From contig NC_056750.1 of NCBI RefSeq assembly GCF_019279795.1, positions 693,014,324-693,078,323 on the forward strand: a stretch of 64,000 bases of DNA, given 5' to 3'. Both the position numbers and the translations under genes were made by a program. The stretch comes from Protopterus annectens. Its lineage: Eukaryota; Chordata; Ceratodontiformes; Protopteridae. Under the pieces are notes generated by a model that was not told where the DNA came from, made no database searches, and saw only the letters and a list, made by a program, of their open reading frames with translations. Shown piece after piece: positions 44,241 through 57,768 of the stretch (position 1 is the first letter of the stretch; each line of letters opens with the position of its first letter).

Positions 44241-46150
44241 TACAGTTGTGCAGTTAATCTGTGTACCTGCTGGTAATTCAGTTTAACATCTACTATGCAT
44301 TTTCTGGCATTTAGTTTTAGTCCATGTTTGTGTCAGATTTTTCCTGGAGAACATTTGTGTTGGTGAGTGATTCAGTTTGCAATCATCTGCAAATTTAGGC
44401 TGACAGAGGCTGTTGACATTGGCCTTGACTTCAGAGAAGTACATGCCAAGAAGGAGAGGTGTCTGAAGGACTGTGCTTGTAACTGGCCACTTTATAGAGA
44501 TAGACTTCCCAATTAACTTTCTAGGTCCTGTGTGAGACAGCTGGCTGTCCCCTGGGTTACATAAGAATTTGTACCTAACCTCCTGAGTTTGTCAACAATG
44601 CTCAAGTGGGGGATTGTCAAATGCCTTGGCCAGGTCAAGGCAGGCAGTGTGAACCATTTTGCCCTCATCCATTACTTTGATGACCTTCTCAAAGTTGTCC
44701 ACCAGGTTGAGTTGGCATGACCTGTTCCTGATTAAACCAAATTAAGTTGGGTCCAGTATCTAGAGGTTTCCTGTTTCATTATTGATCATTTCTATGAAAA
44801 TTTCCATGGATTTGCCTGTGAGGCTAGTAAGACTTATGGGTCTGCAGTTTCCAGGGTCTGCTGATCCAACTTTGTGCAGAGGGATGACTACTGTTCACCA
44901 TTCATGGGGCACAAAGCCATTTTGGAGGCTATAGCTAAATAGCAATTCCAAAGGGCCTGATCATTTTTCATGCTATGTAGACACCATGCTGGGATATTTT
45001 TTGGGACCATTTAAGTAGTGTACTTGGCCTTAGAGTGAGCATTAAGGATCTGTTCCCTAGTGATAGCAGGGGGAGTTATTTTTGATGGTATTTTCTGAGT
45101 GAAGGTTGATGGGGGGAGAGGGGTAAAGTTGGAGCTGAATTTCTCAGCCATAGGTTTGCTATATCTTCTGGTTCAGTATAGGCAGCTCCATTTACATTGA
45201 GCTCTCTACACTATTGTGCATCTCCTTTGAGGTTGTGGACATAGTTAAAAAATGTGTTGTGGTTGTCCCTGGCCTAGGAAGCCAAATATGTCTCAGATTT
45301 GGCTTTGGTAGATTTATTTGTTCTCTGAGTTGTTTGCTTAGTTTGAATGCTTTTATCCCACTGTGTGCTGCACCTGCTAATTTTGCCATGATTTTCTTCC
45401 TTTTGCTATACAGCCTGTTGATGTGATTCCACCAGGGTGGCTTGTTTTTTTGAGTTAGTTCTGTACTACTTCCTGGCGGGGTACAGCTGCCTGTATGCAA
45501 CTATTAACATGCTTGTATAATAATTTCTATGAACAGTTCTGTGTTGGCAACAGTGTTCTCAGGGTTTATGGGGGCTTGAAATATTGCAAGGTTATCACCT
45601 AATGTTAGGAAGTTAGCCTTAATGGGTTAGCTGAGGTTCCAGGTTTTATTTCCATTTTAAAGGAGACCATTTTGTAGTCTGACCTTACCAGCGAAGACAT
45701 TACACTAGGGGGTTTACAGCACTCTTCCATATTAGTGAGGACCAGATCTGTTGTGGTTGCTCCCCTTGTTAGTGTATTGACAATCTGGTCCAGGGAGTAT
45801 GTCTGCAAAATACAAGAATCTCTGTGCCTGTATGTTTGATGTCGTATATGATTGCCAGTTCTTAGTGAGGTAAGTAAAGTTGCCCATGAATATGGTATTT
45901 GGTTGGATTATTGTTTCCAATACGTTTAAATACATGGTATGAGTTTCCTGGGTCATAGAGGTGGACCTATAGCTTGCAAGGAAGTGGTATTGGATTTTGC
46001 CTATGGTGATTTGAACACGAAGGACCTCAGGTATATTGTTGTCTTTGACCAGCCTTTGAGCTATGTTTATTTTTGATGGAACTCGACTCCTCCATTTTTA
46101 GTCCCTGTCTGTGTAGTAGCTGGTCTAAATGGAAGGTGTTAACTTTGCAC
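44241..46150 (-). mobile_element. LINE A relic, ORF2 region (minus strand)
   Basis: Minus-strand frames read IQPNTIFMGNFTYLTKNW, TDLVLTNMEECCKPPSVMS and VRSDYKMVSF (endonuclease, 45956-45605), KPPWWNHINRLYSKRKK (linker, 45500-45192), and near 44500-44370 an RT motif C region with KFADDCKLN. The RT core between is present but broken. It ends 3' near 44240. It is the same subfamily as the copy at 62.6 kb (NMEE motif) and distinct from the 24 kb copy (NMGD or DMGD). Confidence 0.75.
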
Positions 46151-46159
46151 GGTCAGTGT

Positions 46160-48020
46160 GCTATCTGACACTTTATTGAAGAAGGTACTGGTATGTAAGG
46201 GTTTATCTGAGGATATGAGTAAATAGGAAGGAGTGTACCATGTCATAAGGGAAGAGACTGAAGGATATTATGGATTTGTTTTAATTGAAGTTTCAGGAAA
46301 TAGTAAATTCAAGCAAATTCAGCTATAAGGCTTCAAATATTTTGTGAACAGGATTTTGTTGCAGATTTGGCAATTCTATGATATATTTGATGGTAGGGAG
46401 TGGGGCAGTGTACAGGCTGGTGAGAATGGGTGCAGTATATATGAGGGCTGGGAGAAGTAGTGCTGAGGCAATATGTTTTTTAGTGGGTTCAGAAAGATAC
46501 ACTTTAGATCTGTACAGCAAACCCAGTTGTTTTCTTTGTAATTAGTTAACATGCAAGTCATATTTGAGCTGGTTGTAGACAGTAAGTCTGAGGTGTTTGG
46601 TGGTATTAATTTCAGTGGGGGTACCATCTGAAGATGTGTGAAGTCAAATAACTTTAGAGTGGTTTTGGGAGGGAAAAAGAATTGATTTTGATATTTACCA
46701 TTTAGTGCAAGTTTTGAGTCTAAGCCAGGATTTTAAAGTGGAGAAAGCATGTTAGATAATAGCTTGAAAATCTGTTTTGTAATCATCACATCATTGCATA
46801 CTGAATGAATGAAGGATTGCTGCACTGGGGTAAAACAACATTGATAAAGATAGTGAAAAAAAATGGACTCAGTATAGACCATTGTGAGACTTCAGCTGTT
46901 ATGGAGAGAGAAGCAATGCACTGTAGAAATTTTTCACTCTGTGTTCAATTAAATAGGTAGGAACCCCCTTCCCCTTCTACCTCCCAAATGTAGTAAGCTA
47001 GGGTAATCTACCCATATAGCTAAAGCTACTGTGGCAGTGATCAATATGATGAAAATAGTACAGTTGTGTAAGTTGAACTTACCATAACAATAGATGTTTA
47101 AATGATCACTGCTGCAGTAGCTGCTTCCTCCCTCCACCCTCCTTGTTGAAAACTATTTTGATGGGGATAAGAGATTAGATAATAGGAATCGGGGTAATTA
47201 TATATGTAGGCAATTTAAAGGATCTTAGTCAGAGAGCAGGGGATAGCTATAGCTCTGACGTTATTTATTTCAGTACATGAGCAGTACATCGAAGTGTTTC
47301 AAGCATTGAAGCAAGTGTGATTCTTTTAAAGTTCTACCAGTAAGAATAGAGACATGGTCAGTTATGGTTTCAGCAGCAGTTTTGAGACATTCAGAGGGGA
47401 GATTGTCAGGTTGTAGAAAAGTAGGCTTCAGTCTTTAAATATAGAGGACTGGATTTTAACAGCTGAGGTGGCAAAACTATGAATATAACAAAAATGATAA
47501 GGTGCTGGAGCGAACAAAGGTTACAAGTCTGTAAGAACATCCAGCAGTAAATCAAAATGATAGTGTCCACGACAAACAGGTTTATTCAAAAGCAAGAACA
47601 GTGGTGATTGCGTGTGGTGCACAGGGCGTTTACTCCCTGGGTGACTACGTTTTTTGGTATTAAAACTGAATATATTTAAAGATGTTTTAGTTTGGTGACT
47701 TTTAGATTGAGAGGGTGTACTGTCGGTAATAATACAGGGAGGTCACAAATTTATTAAATTGAGAGTTGAAGATGCAGTGATATGGTCTGATTGTTTGAGA
47801 TATGGGTTAGTTTGAGATGTTTTGCATGGGTCAAGGAGCTGATAGATGTCAGCCCAGAATTCTGAGTGAATTTACATGTAGCTCTTGATGGTTTGTGAAG
47901 ATGATTTTCTTGTAAACAGTCTGATGTTTCACAGCCTATAGTAGTTTAGGAGAAATTAGGATGTTTTATTGGTTTAAATTATGTTATTCTGTTTGCTTCA
48001 TAACTTGCTGGGTAACCAAA
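46160..48020 (-). mobile_element. LINE B relic, RT region (minus strand)
   Basis: Minus-strand frames at 46627-46323 read YRSKVYLSEPTKKHI and LLPALIYTAPILTSL, matching the C-terminal block of LINE B. Further upstream, blocks resembling the start of the LINE RT (decayed LPSECLKTA near 47390) appear. Heavily worn. The frames at 46949-47137 do not resemble any known protein. Confidence 0.55.
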
Positions 48021-48309
48021 GTTAGACAACAAGAATTTGGATTTCTCCCTTTTCCTTCTAAGTGGGGCGTACTAATTTATGATAGGAATATGTGGTTAAA
48101 GTGCAGAAGAGCATCATCAAGATGAAGAATTTTAAAGATATCCAAGTTATAGCATCATAGTTTCTTTGCATTGTTCAGTATTGAAGTAGGAGCAATTCAT
48201 ATTGTAGTTAAGATTTATTTATAGCAAAATGGTTGTGGATGACATAAGTGGGATGGTAGCTACTTAAGCAATCAGGTAAGACACTGGATTATGAGATGTT
48301 GCTAGAGTT

Positions 48310-49985
48310 ATTGATTTGGACTCAGTCAGTGGTGTATTTTATTCCTGAGAAGGTACTTGAAGAGTAGCAGCTATGAAGAAAGACATATCAGATTTGTATG
48401 CAATTTTATGGAAATAGTACTGAAAAATAAGGTTTTTGTCTTTGAAGGTCAATATTTACAACAACATGGGGTAGCAATGGGTACTAGCTGCACTAATAGT
48501 TATGCAAACTCAATTGTGGCACAATGGGAAATTGAGAGTTTTTTGCACTGATACCTTCATTAAACATGTTAAATTTTATCGTCTTTTTGTGGATATGTTT
48601 TTGATTTGGGAAGGGACTGAGCAACACTTAAATAATTTTGTGGAGTTTCTACATACTACGTCTGACTTTTTTAAATTCACTACTAAATTTTCATCAGACA
48701 GGATTGAGTTTCTAGATGTCATGGTTATTAGGGAACAAAATCTGTCCTTTGCTACCAGCCTCTACAGGAAAGAATGTTATAGAAACCCCATTTTACATAG
48801 AGACAGTTTGCATCCTAGGAGGATATTTAAAAATGTAGTTAAAGGACAAGGTACGCAGATTTTGAGATTACAACATAAGGATGAGGGATTCCAGGAAGGA
48901 ATAAAACAGTTGGAGAATAGTTTTGGGGCTAGGGGATACAAATATAATGAAACAAAAGGAGTATTGAACAAAGTGAGAGATATGAGAGAAGGGTGGGTGA
49001 GACCATATTTATAAGGAAGCATGTCTAGACGAAACAGAAATGACTAAGCTTAAGGAAGAAGGCTATAGGCACGTTAAGTATACCATGTATTATACTAGCA
49101 ATGTTAACGGTATTAAGCAGGTTAGTGAGAAAAACTGGCCCATTATTTTAACAGATGAGAAGATTGCCAAATTAGTGGGTACGAACCCAAGTTACTGTTA
49201 TAAGAACTGTCAGTCTATGAAAAAGTTACTTTGCTATCCTGATAAGGTTATAGCTATGAATAAGCCATGTGAAGGAACATACCCACATGGTAAATGTAGG
49301 TATTGTGACTATATAGACGCAGAATCTGTAGATTTTTTGCATCTGGATACTAGGAGACTATATAAGTTTAATGTTAGGCCCATCTGCAATACTAAACACA
49401 CAGTTTATATGGCGAGATGTTTATGTTGCTCAAGGTTCTACATAGGGAAGATAGATTGTGCCCTTAAGGAACATATAAGAAAACACTTGTATAGTGTTAA
49501 GAATGGAAATTGAAATAATGCTATAGCTAAGTATATGTTAAATACTAGACTGGATTATGATTTTAAATTTAGAGCAATTGAAGTTATACATGAAACGGCC
49601 AGAATGGGGAATATTGAAAATAAAACTGAAGAGGCTGAACTAAGATGGATTTTAAAACTCAGGGTTGACAAGGGACCTAGACTTGAAGTGGTCTCCATTA
49701 AACCTGTACTTAAAGCTAGAGGCTTACCCAGGTGATTTGTGCACAAGTGAGTTTGCATTAACTATATAAAGGAGTGCTTATTTGCTGTATGTTCTATATA
49801 GTGTATTATACCTTTAAAAAGTTAGGATAATGATGTCACTAATGAATGGGGGGTAATGTATATGACTGGATGCTTTAACTTAGAGTGTTTTATAAGTACA
49901 CATTTTATTGGTGTGTGTTAAGGTCTGAAGAAGCCCTGGTGATGTGGTGAAAGCACTTACCTAAATAAAGTACGATTTGGTTTTA
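48310..49985 (+). mobile_element. PLE relic: most of RT and complete GIY-YIG region, with hammerhead tail
   Basis: Coding blocks in order: QHGVAMGTSCTNSYANSIVA (RT motif B), FYRLFVDMFLIW (motif C region), FKFTTKFSSDRIEFLDVMV, CYRNPILHRDSLHPRRIFKN, the CRYCDYI zinc-like cluster, CCSRFYIGKIDCALKEHIRK (GIY-YIG) and KPVLKARGLPR. These track ORF2 of the PLE at 2249 almost throughout, so it is the same clade. Few breaks interrupt it, and it is truncated at the 5' side upstream of motif B. A hammerhead motif follows in the tail. Confidence 0.9.
49918..49966 (+). ncRNA. Hammerhead ribozyme motif
   Basis: CTGAAGA at 49924-49930, then GAAA at 49949-49952, AGCACT, U, with stem I AGGT/ACCT. The central palindrome has one change from AGCGCT. 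Stem II is long but imperfect. Confidence 0.6.
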
Positions 49986-50820
49986 TATGCTCTCTATGCT
50001 TCGTTTTTCCTACAAGTACTTGATTTTACTGTGTCTTGGTTTATATTACTATGGCAATGCATTTACCCGTGGACTATTCCATTATTGTTTTAAGTTTTTT
50101 AGCTTAACAGATTTCTGTTTACTGAAGTATCTTCTGTCTTCTCTCTCCTTTGACTGTAGTACCCCCTTCCAGTTCCCAGAGCTCCTTACATTTTGGAATT
50201 TCTTGACCAATTATTACAGCAGCACCGGTTAAGTTAGGTGCTAAAATAACCGAATGGAAGACTTCAACTAGGACAATTCGGTTTGTCTTGCAGCAGAATG
50301 ACACTCATTAACAAGTTTTGGGGTTATTACTGTCATTGACTGGGAACTACTTAGATATATATATGTACCTTTTTAGCACATTGAAAACCATTTCAACAGG
50401 TAAAGCTTTTAGTTTTATAGACCCCGATGCATATCTCACTGAAGTTTTAGTAATAGTTCTGGTGCATGCAGTTAAGTCCTAAATATTTCAGTTAACAGTC
50501 AAACTACTGAAACCATTTATTTTTCAAAAGGTGTAGGATCACTTTGGGCTACCCATTTTCTTAAATTACTATAGAGTCCCTAGTTAAATCTGTCTACAAC
50601 CTGATCTATTTTATTTACATTATTTATACCATATTTTATCTACAACTTAGGAAACTGTATTATGTCTGCAGTCTGTGACCTTACCAGTCTGTCAGTGCTG
50701 AAAGTTCAGTTCTGAAATCTATATGCCCAAGTCTTAGGTGAAATATCTCTTTTTAAAATGCCTTTATTTTGTGATAAGTATGCACATCTGTGTTAGCCAG
50801 GTCCATGTAGGTGTTCAGTG
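49986..50820. other. Unassigned stretch
   Basis: No repeat or gene recognised between the PLE tail and the 51 kb minisatellite. Confidence 0.5.
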
Positions 50821-50827
50821 TCAGATA

Positions 50828-51094
50828 AGAGGACAGCATTCTGGCAATATCATTCTGGGGACAGGTCACCATCTTGGTATACTATCCAGATATCAGCTGG
50901 ATCTGCAGGATACCAGAGGACAGCATTCTGGCCATCTCATTTTGGGGACAGGTCACAATCTTGGCATACTATCCAGATGTTATCAGCTGGATCTGCAGGT
51001 CACCAGAGGACAGCATTCTGGCCATCTCATTTTGGGGACAGGTCACCATCTTGGTATACTATCCAGATGTTATCAGCTGGAGTTGTATGTCATC
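50828..51094 (+). repeat. Three-unit minisatellite, 87-90 bp
   Basis: Units begin at 50828, 50915 and 51005 with AGAGGACAGCATTCTGG. The period is a multiple of three, so all three plus frames stay open (50738-51225); this is a consequence of the repeat, not evidence of coding. Confidence 0.9.
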
Positions 51095-51776
51095 ATTTGA
51101 ATCATATTGTCTCATCAAGTTTCTGCTCAAAGATTTCAACCTGGGTGTTAAATACAAAGTGGCTACATTTCCTGGACGGTAGCGGGCTGTTGCAATTTTA
51201 CCACATCTTGGCCACTTGTAGCTGACCTTTTGTGTAGGGTTGATCTGCCTTTAGCAAGTGTCTGAAGCTACAGTAGAAGCTGCATTATTTTTCTTCCACT
51301 TTGCTCAGTTCATTAGTGGCTGTCACAGACTTGACCAGTGCTTTACTTCCTCTGTTGTAGAGCTGGATATAGGACCCATGCAATATAAAGATGGACATAA
51401 AGTTGCTGTAATGGATATGGACATGAGGCTTGGTTTTAAGCTCAGTGATTCCAAAGTATGGCCCAACAATCCACTTAAACTGTACTGTTACAAGCTTAGA
51501 ATAAAACACAGAAGGCACAAATGCAGCTAATGGGATTTGGTTTCTTGGTTTTAATGCACCAATAAAGACTTAAAAAGTAAAAAGTCATGGTCATTCAGAA
51601 GTCATGTAGCTGAAACACTAATATGATCTTATGGGGTAAGTTGCATATATACCTCGGACAAAATTACAGAAGATTTAAGTTATTACACAGTGAAAACTGC
51701 ATCTTGGCTGTATCTTTCTTGTACTTTTAAATGGTTTGTATGTTACCTTTTTTACCCTTTTGTGTATATGTGTGTG

Positions 51777-51779
<3 letters not shown>
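51095..51779. other. Unassigned stretch
   Basis: Open frames of 77-90 codons on both strands (51258-51530, 51518-51285) do not resemble a protein I know and lack splice or start context. Confidence 0.4.
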
Positions 51780-51854
<75 letters not shown>

Positions 51855-51855
51855 T
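51780..51855. repeat. (TA)n(CA)n compound microsatellite
   Basis: A TA run passing directly into CA units. Confidence 0.97.
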
Positions 51856-53890
51856 ACATGCATACATGTGTGTACGTGTGTATATATCAGTTAGGTATGA
51901 TTCAACATTTTATTTGAATTAGAGGTGCTGAAATATTTTCAACTAAACTACATTTCAATGAAAAGCAAATACATTGAAAGTCATTACACTAAAAATGCTT
52001 GAAACCTGCCAGTAAATTCCAATGGACATAGAATAGTGATAAGGTTTCCTAAAATAAGAGTTTGGATTGGTGTTAGGGTTACCAAATATTAGTAGGGATG
52101 GGAGTGAGAGTCTTTGCCTCTAATTTGCCTTAAGAAAAACTCTCTGAAACATTGCCACTACATAGATGCTGAGGCACACATCCATATAACACACATGGCA
52201 ACACTAAATCTTTCCCCTTTGTTAACTCTTACTCAAACTCTAGCCCACAAATAGTCACACACAGACAAACATGCACAAACACTCCCACCCTAATTTTTGA
52301 CATTAAAACCCAAACTCACATTTAACTTACCACACATGCTAACAGACATCCACTACATCTACAATTCACTAAAACTTAATTTAGTTCTTTGTAAATTCAG
52401 TGAAATGCTCATTCAAGAAAGAAACACAACTACATTTACAAGATTCAACAAAAGGAGTATTCAGTCAATTGACATAAACCTATATTTGCATATGATAATG
52501 AAAATGTCAGTGAAACGTCAAAGAAAATAGAGTAGAGAAGTCAAAATGTCATGTTTATTCAAATGTCATTAATACTGCAAGTGTAGGGTGCAGATATTTT
52601 GAAAAATGATGAAACTAAGTCATGAAATACATGATATACAATTCATTTTTAATCGTATAGAATATATTTAATTTATACTTAAATCACTCCCCCAAATATT
52701 CAGTTGATCTTTTTTTTTTGATTGAATTAATGTTTCAGCACGTGTTAGTGAGATGTGAATGATAACTGTTATCTGCTGAACAGAGTTTTAGACTCAGGAA
52801 CTTTATGCATATTCTGTGTGTTTTCCTGTTATTGCTTTAGCAATAATGAGGTCATTTTCAGTCTTTAATGTTTTTATGTTTTCGTACTGTAATGAGGGTT
52901 ATTTCATTACATGTTTGGTGTACAGCTTAGTTTAATGTGTGTAACTGAAATGTTTAGTTTGATTAAGTTAATTTAAATTCAGGTCTTTTTTGTAGTTATT
53001 ACATATTTTGATTGAACGGTAGTATCTGTGATTCCAATTTTCTTTGTCTGTTGATGTATTATTTAGATGTCATTTTTAACCTTTCTCTGCATGGATAAAA
53101 GAAGTACTTTTCAACCTCTAAGGATTAAAATCCATATCAGTGAACTTCAAAACTCATAGAAGTCAAGGAGGATTTTTTTATTTTTAAGAATTCAAGGTCT
53201 CTGTATGCTTAACTACACAAAATTTGTGATGATGAATCTTTGAACATTATTTTTAGCTGTTTTGTAAAGTACACACAACAGCCAGATATGTAAAAAAATT
53301 AACAAATGAAGGAAGGCGAGCTAAATTTAAAAGTAAGAGTTACATTGCTGAGCTGGACAGTGAGAGGGAGCTAGAGTGAGATGGATATTTGAATGCAATT
53401 GTTTATATTGCATTGACAGTAAATTAACCATATTTGATTAAAAAATAACAGCAAGTTATGCAAATATCCACAGGTTTACTGATGGTATTTTTGAGATGTT
53501 CCAGTTTAAAATGGAGGAAAGCTTGGTCTTTATCTTCGAAGGTTGGACAGTCTGGTGTCTGTTACTATAGTTTGGCAAGAAATAGATGCTGTCAAGTAAT
53601 ATAGTGAGCCCCTGAAAAGATTGATTATGGCTATGCAAAACAAAATGAAAGAGATTGCTGTGAGTTAATATGCATGAAAAGAAAGTCAGTTTAAAAGAGC
53701 ATTAGTCTTTGCAAGTAAAGGCAAAAGATATGGAAGGGTATATATGGGGAGGAAATTTCAGACTTTTAAGACTGGAGGAAGGTACTGTGAAATATCCTTT
53801 TGAGAGTGATGAACTGTAGATCATATTTAAAAAATCAGCCTTGCTAGGGAATCAAATAAGTAGAGACCATAGGAAAGGAAAACTATCTGC
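51856..53890. other. Unassigned AT-rich stretch
   Basis: No recognisable element or gene. An A/C-rich block at 52180-52330 recalls the MITE core at 21.7 kb, but I could not align ends. Confidence 0.4.
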
Positions 53891-53899
53891 ACAGGGGCA

Positions 53900-54890
53900 C
53901 AGACCCAGGCATGGAATTATTAAATGTCTATATGCTGGGACATCCTTTGAGCAGACTAAGGTTAATTTTTAGTTTATTAGATGAAAGTAATTTTACATAA
54001 TAACTGTGTACTTTGAATGGGCATATTATAAGCAAGTTTTGGGGGGGTAGCTATGGGTGCACTAACTGCACCCATCTTTGCAAATATTGTCCTGTGGTTT
54101 TCGCAGATGAATTATATATTTAGATGTAGATTTTCTGAAAATGTGGTGGCTTTTTATATATTTTTAGATGTGCTGGTTATTTGGAAAGGATCTATTGATA
54201 GTTTGCAAGAGCTTTTTAGGTATTTGAATAGTGCAATGGAATTTTTCAAACTTACTATGAATCTTGATAACAGGGTTAATTTTTTGGATTTTAATTAAAG
54301 ATTTATATCAAATATTTACAGGAAGGAGATATGGTGTAATAGCTACTTGCGTTTTGAAAGTGCCCATCCCCTTTGGCAAAAAACATAATCTTGTTAAAGG
54401 GCAATTTGCCCAAATGTCCAAAATGGTTTCTGATGATATATTATTGCTAGTGGTCATGTTTTTGGATAGGGTGTATCCAGAGCAGCTGGTTGATGAAGTT
54501 ATAGGTCAAGTTGTGAAAGCGATACAAGGGCATTTTAAACCAATTCTAAATGGGGGCTGGTGTGAAGTTGGAGAAAAGGAAAAGAAAAAAGTAGAGATTA
54601 AGTTTAGCCATGGTCTTGACCTATAATGGTATGAATTCATGGCTGCAGGATATTAGTAGGAATTGGAATGATGTGTCTGAGTGCTTTGATTTAATGAGTA
54701 AGTTTGGTGACTGCCCCAGTTTTGTATATAAGAGGGGAAACATTTTGAAAACATGTTTGAAGTGAAGAGTGCCTTATTTAATGGAAAGGCTAGGATGTGC
54801 AAGTGTGGTGCATATATGCAATGCCATTATATTTTGGAACGTTCTAATATTTGTTACCTCTTATTCTAGGATGTTGAAAGGTAACGGTAT
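53900..54890 (+). mobile_element. PLE relic of a third lineage, RT fragment
   Basis: Blocks read GALTAPIFANIVLW (RT motif B region), FLDVLVIWKGSIDSLQELFR (motif C region onward), FKLTMNLDNRVNFLDF, and KHNLVKGQFAQMSKMVSDD. No GIY-YIG block or ribozyme is recognised downstream. The motif B sequence differs from both other PLE types here. Broken several times. Confidence 0.7.
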
Positions 54891-56163
54891 GTTTAATTGC
54901 AGTAGAGGCTGGTGAATTCAAATCAAAGGGGGTGCTGCAGGAGACAGTTGAATGGGGGTGCCAACAGGAAGGGGTGTGGTCAACTTGAATGGGGCGGAGC
55001 CTTGCTCAAAACCACAAAAACTGGGACTTTAAATATGCTGCCCTGGGTGCTAAACTGTCATTATGAGAGTCCAATCAAGACAAAATGAAATGAAGAAAAA
55101 ATGTTCAATGCATTGGCTACATGACAGCTTAATATCTAGATGGAAACAAAAAGGTTGTGAGGCATTACTTTTTAAATACATTACTGGAATGCCAGTCAAC
55201 ATCAAGTATAAAAAAACAAGCAGAACTCAACTCAAAACCACTTCTTGCACTGTAGTTCTAATTAATTTATATTCAGCTTTATAAAAGTACCAAGTAGCAT
55301 GCTGAAAGTAGCAATCTCTGTAATACCCCCACTTGTAAAAATGTTTCTTATCCAAAAAAGACCTGCTGCCTGACAACAGCTATCTACTTGTTTCATGGGG
55401 AAAACATGATCAAAGTAAAAAAAGGAACAGCAAACAAGTTCAAGATAAATTGTTTAAAGGATTACTGCACAGACTATGGACCACACATAATAGATTGGCA
55501 TTCTGTTTAGTTTATGGGTAAAGCCTGCAAAGATGACTGCAATTCTCCAAAAATGTAATGAGCTTTTGAAAATACTACAATCATGTCCTTTTACAGATAC
55601 TGTCATAGGCATTTTAATACCTAAGGCTTATACTTTATCTAATTATGTAAATATTCTCTGCATGGCAACAAAAGCTTTCAGTGTTGGTAATTATTTAACA
55701 GTATGCTTATTAAAGCTTGCTTGCATCTTACAATCTCAGACAACCTTACCTGATGGTCATTAAAGCATTGCTACTTAAACACAGACCAACAGGCACTGCA
55801 ACATCATGCATTTTCTGAATAATAAGCATCAGTTAACAGTATAAAATATGACAGAAAAACAGAATATTCTGCAAAATAAAGGACAGATGAAAAGCCACTG
55901 TAGTACTTGTGTCTACCTTAGATGGGGGGATACTCTGCACATTTGCACTGCATAACAAAATAAGAGAATCTACATGCATTTCTGAAATAAAAGTAATCTA
56001 CAACTCTGATCATTACAATTATTTATTAATTGTGACCCCCTCCACATTTTCTTGTAATTGCCATTTTGCAGAGGGATTTTTAGGGGGAGAGCAACATTTT
56101 GAGCCAAAATTGGGGAAAGTTGATAGGTTTGAATATAGCCAGTTCTATAAAGCAATTTATTTG
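54891..56163. other. Unassigned stretch
   Basis: A G-rich block at 54925-55000 is the only compositional feature. Confidence 0.4.
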
Positions 56164-56453
56164 CATGTACCTCTCAAACTCTTAACGCAGGAAATATGGA
56201 CAAGGTCAAACATATTGGGAGAACATACAGTACTGAAATTTTCTCTTGTGTAAACTTAGTTGATAGAATAACAGGTCTGTCTTTAGCATTTTTTTTCTGA
56301 AGCGTATGAAGTCTAAAACTCAGTGTCTTTCATTATTTAGTAACTTCATTCCTAAAAGATTTGGCAGAAAACCACACATTTTATGATGAGTAAACCAAAA
56401 ATAAGAAGCAAAAATCTATTCATTCTGCTGAAATCTGGACAGTTGAGAGGTAT
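56164..56453 (+). mobile_element. Non-autonomous TIR repeat, copy D
   Basis: Left end CATGTACCTCTCAAACTCT, right end CTGGACAGTTGAGAGGTAT. Same orientation as copy A. Confidence 0.65.
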
Positions 56454-57689
56454 ATTTCAACCGGGGTTGTCTTTGAGTTTGACACCCTTCCCCCCTCACA
56501 AAGTCATGGTCAAATGGGACCTCCCCCCTTCAGCCATTCCAATGTCCCATTACTTGGCTATTTTGCGCCATTTACCCAAAACACTATAATGTGCATACTG
56601 CTTTACTTCTACAATGATTTGGATTTCATTTAAAAGTTATATTTTACATTTTACAGCACAAACACTAATAGATATCTGTTAAACAAGGCAATACAGCCTC
56701 ACAATGAAAATAGGCTTAGCATTACAACTTCTCTGCCCTTGAAACTCGCATTCATTGAAACAGGCATTGAACAGGCATTGAAACCCACATTCAAAGAAAA
56801 TCCATTGGCCAGTGGCAGATAAAGATTAACTTGGGCTGTTTTCAAATCATAAGCCCCTTGCACATGAAACATACATGTGTCCTTTGATACACCTTCCTGA
56901 TTTTGTTAAAATATATTCCTTGAATAATACAGTACAGTTAGAAGGCATTTTAAATTTGTTTTGAACATTTTTCCAGTAAACAATGAAACAAAATGCATGC
57001 ACCAATAATGTCAAAACTGCCCAATTCTCAACATTTCCATCATAAGTCTATTCAAACTTCTACAATCCACCAGTATCAGTAAATATTCACATTCTTTGCA
57101 GAAGTAAGTCATATAATTCCACATTAGAGATATGTAACTAATGAAGAGGTTGCTGCTAGCAAACAACTTTCTATTTCATTGTTTCATCTCCAAATAAAGT
57201 TCCTGTTGCCCTTGAGGAATAAATTGCCTGTGACATTAAAAAAACAATACGCTAGTAATATTGCAATAGGGAATGGATGGCAAACTGATAACAGGTTCAC
57301 AGTTACTAGGTATCTCCACCAAAGAGGACATTCTGAGGACTGCAGTATCCACCCCCTTTACAAGTACAACACTGTACAGTATCACCAATGCATCTACTTA
57401 CTGTGGAAGTAGAACCCACAGCCTTCTGTATTAAAAGCAAGTACAATACATGTTGTGCTGTTAACAATGCCAACAGACTCAGCATAAGCAGCACTAAACT
57501 TCTTTCTCTGAAGCTGTCAGCTCCTTGTAAACTCCACTCAACTGTATCTTTTAACTTTGTCCTCCCAATGAATTTTGGCCTTTTCCAGATTTCTTGTGCT
57601 GCAAAGTCCCGAAACCAGAGAGAAATTTTAAACATTGCTTTTATAATCTTGGAAAGTTGCTAGAATAAAATGCTGTTACCAGCATGCAT
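56454..57689. other. Unassigned stretch
   Basis: Nothing recognised. The frame at 57306-57635 (minus) has no known motif. Confidence 0.4.
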
Positions 57690-57768
57690 TTCACTGCCAA
57701 GTCTTGAACCCAGGATCCTGTGCACTAGAGTCAGAGGAACATACCACTATGCCAAATCAGCTATTTCT
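57690..57768 (-). mobile_element. tRNA-like SINE fragment
   Basis: On the minus strand AGCTGATTTGGCATAGTGG (A-box region) is followed by GGGTTCAAGAC (B box). Same family as one module of the 41.6 kb cluster. The identifiable part is about 80 bp. Confidence 0.6.

Noticed and set aside
51285-51518. 77-codon minus-strand frame WIVGPYFGITELK
   Set aside because: No family recognised, no splice context, and an equally long frame exists on the other strand.
51930-52600. Possible further MITE with A/C-rich core
   Set aside because: Inverted ends could not be aligned by eye.
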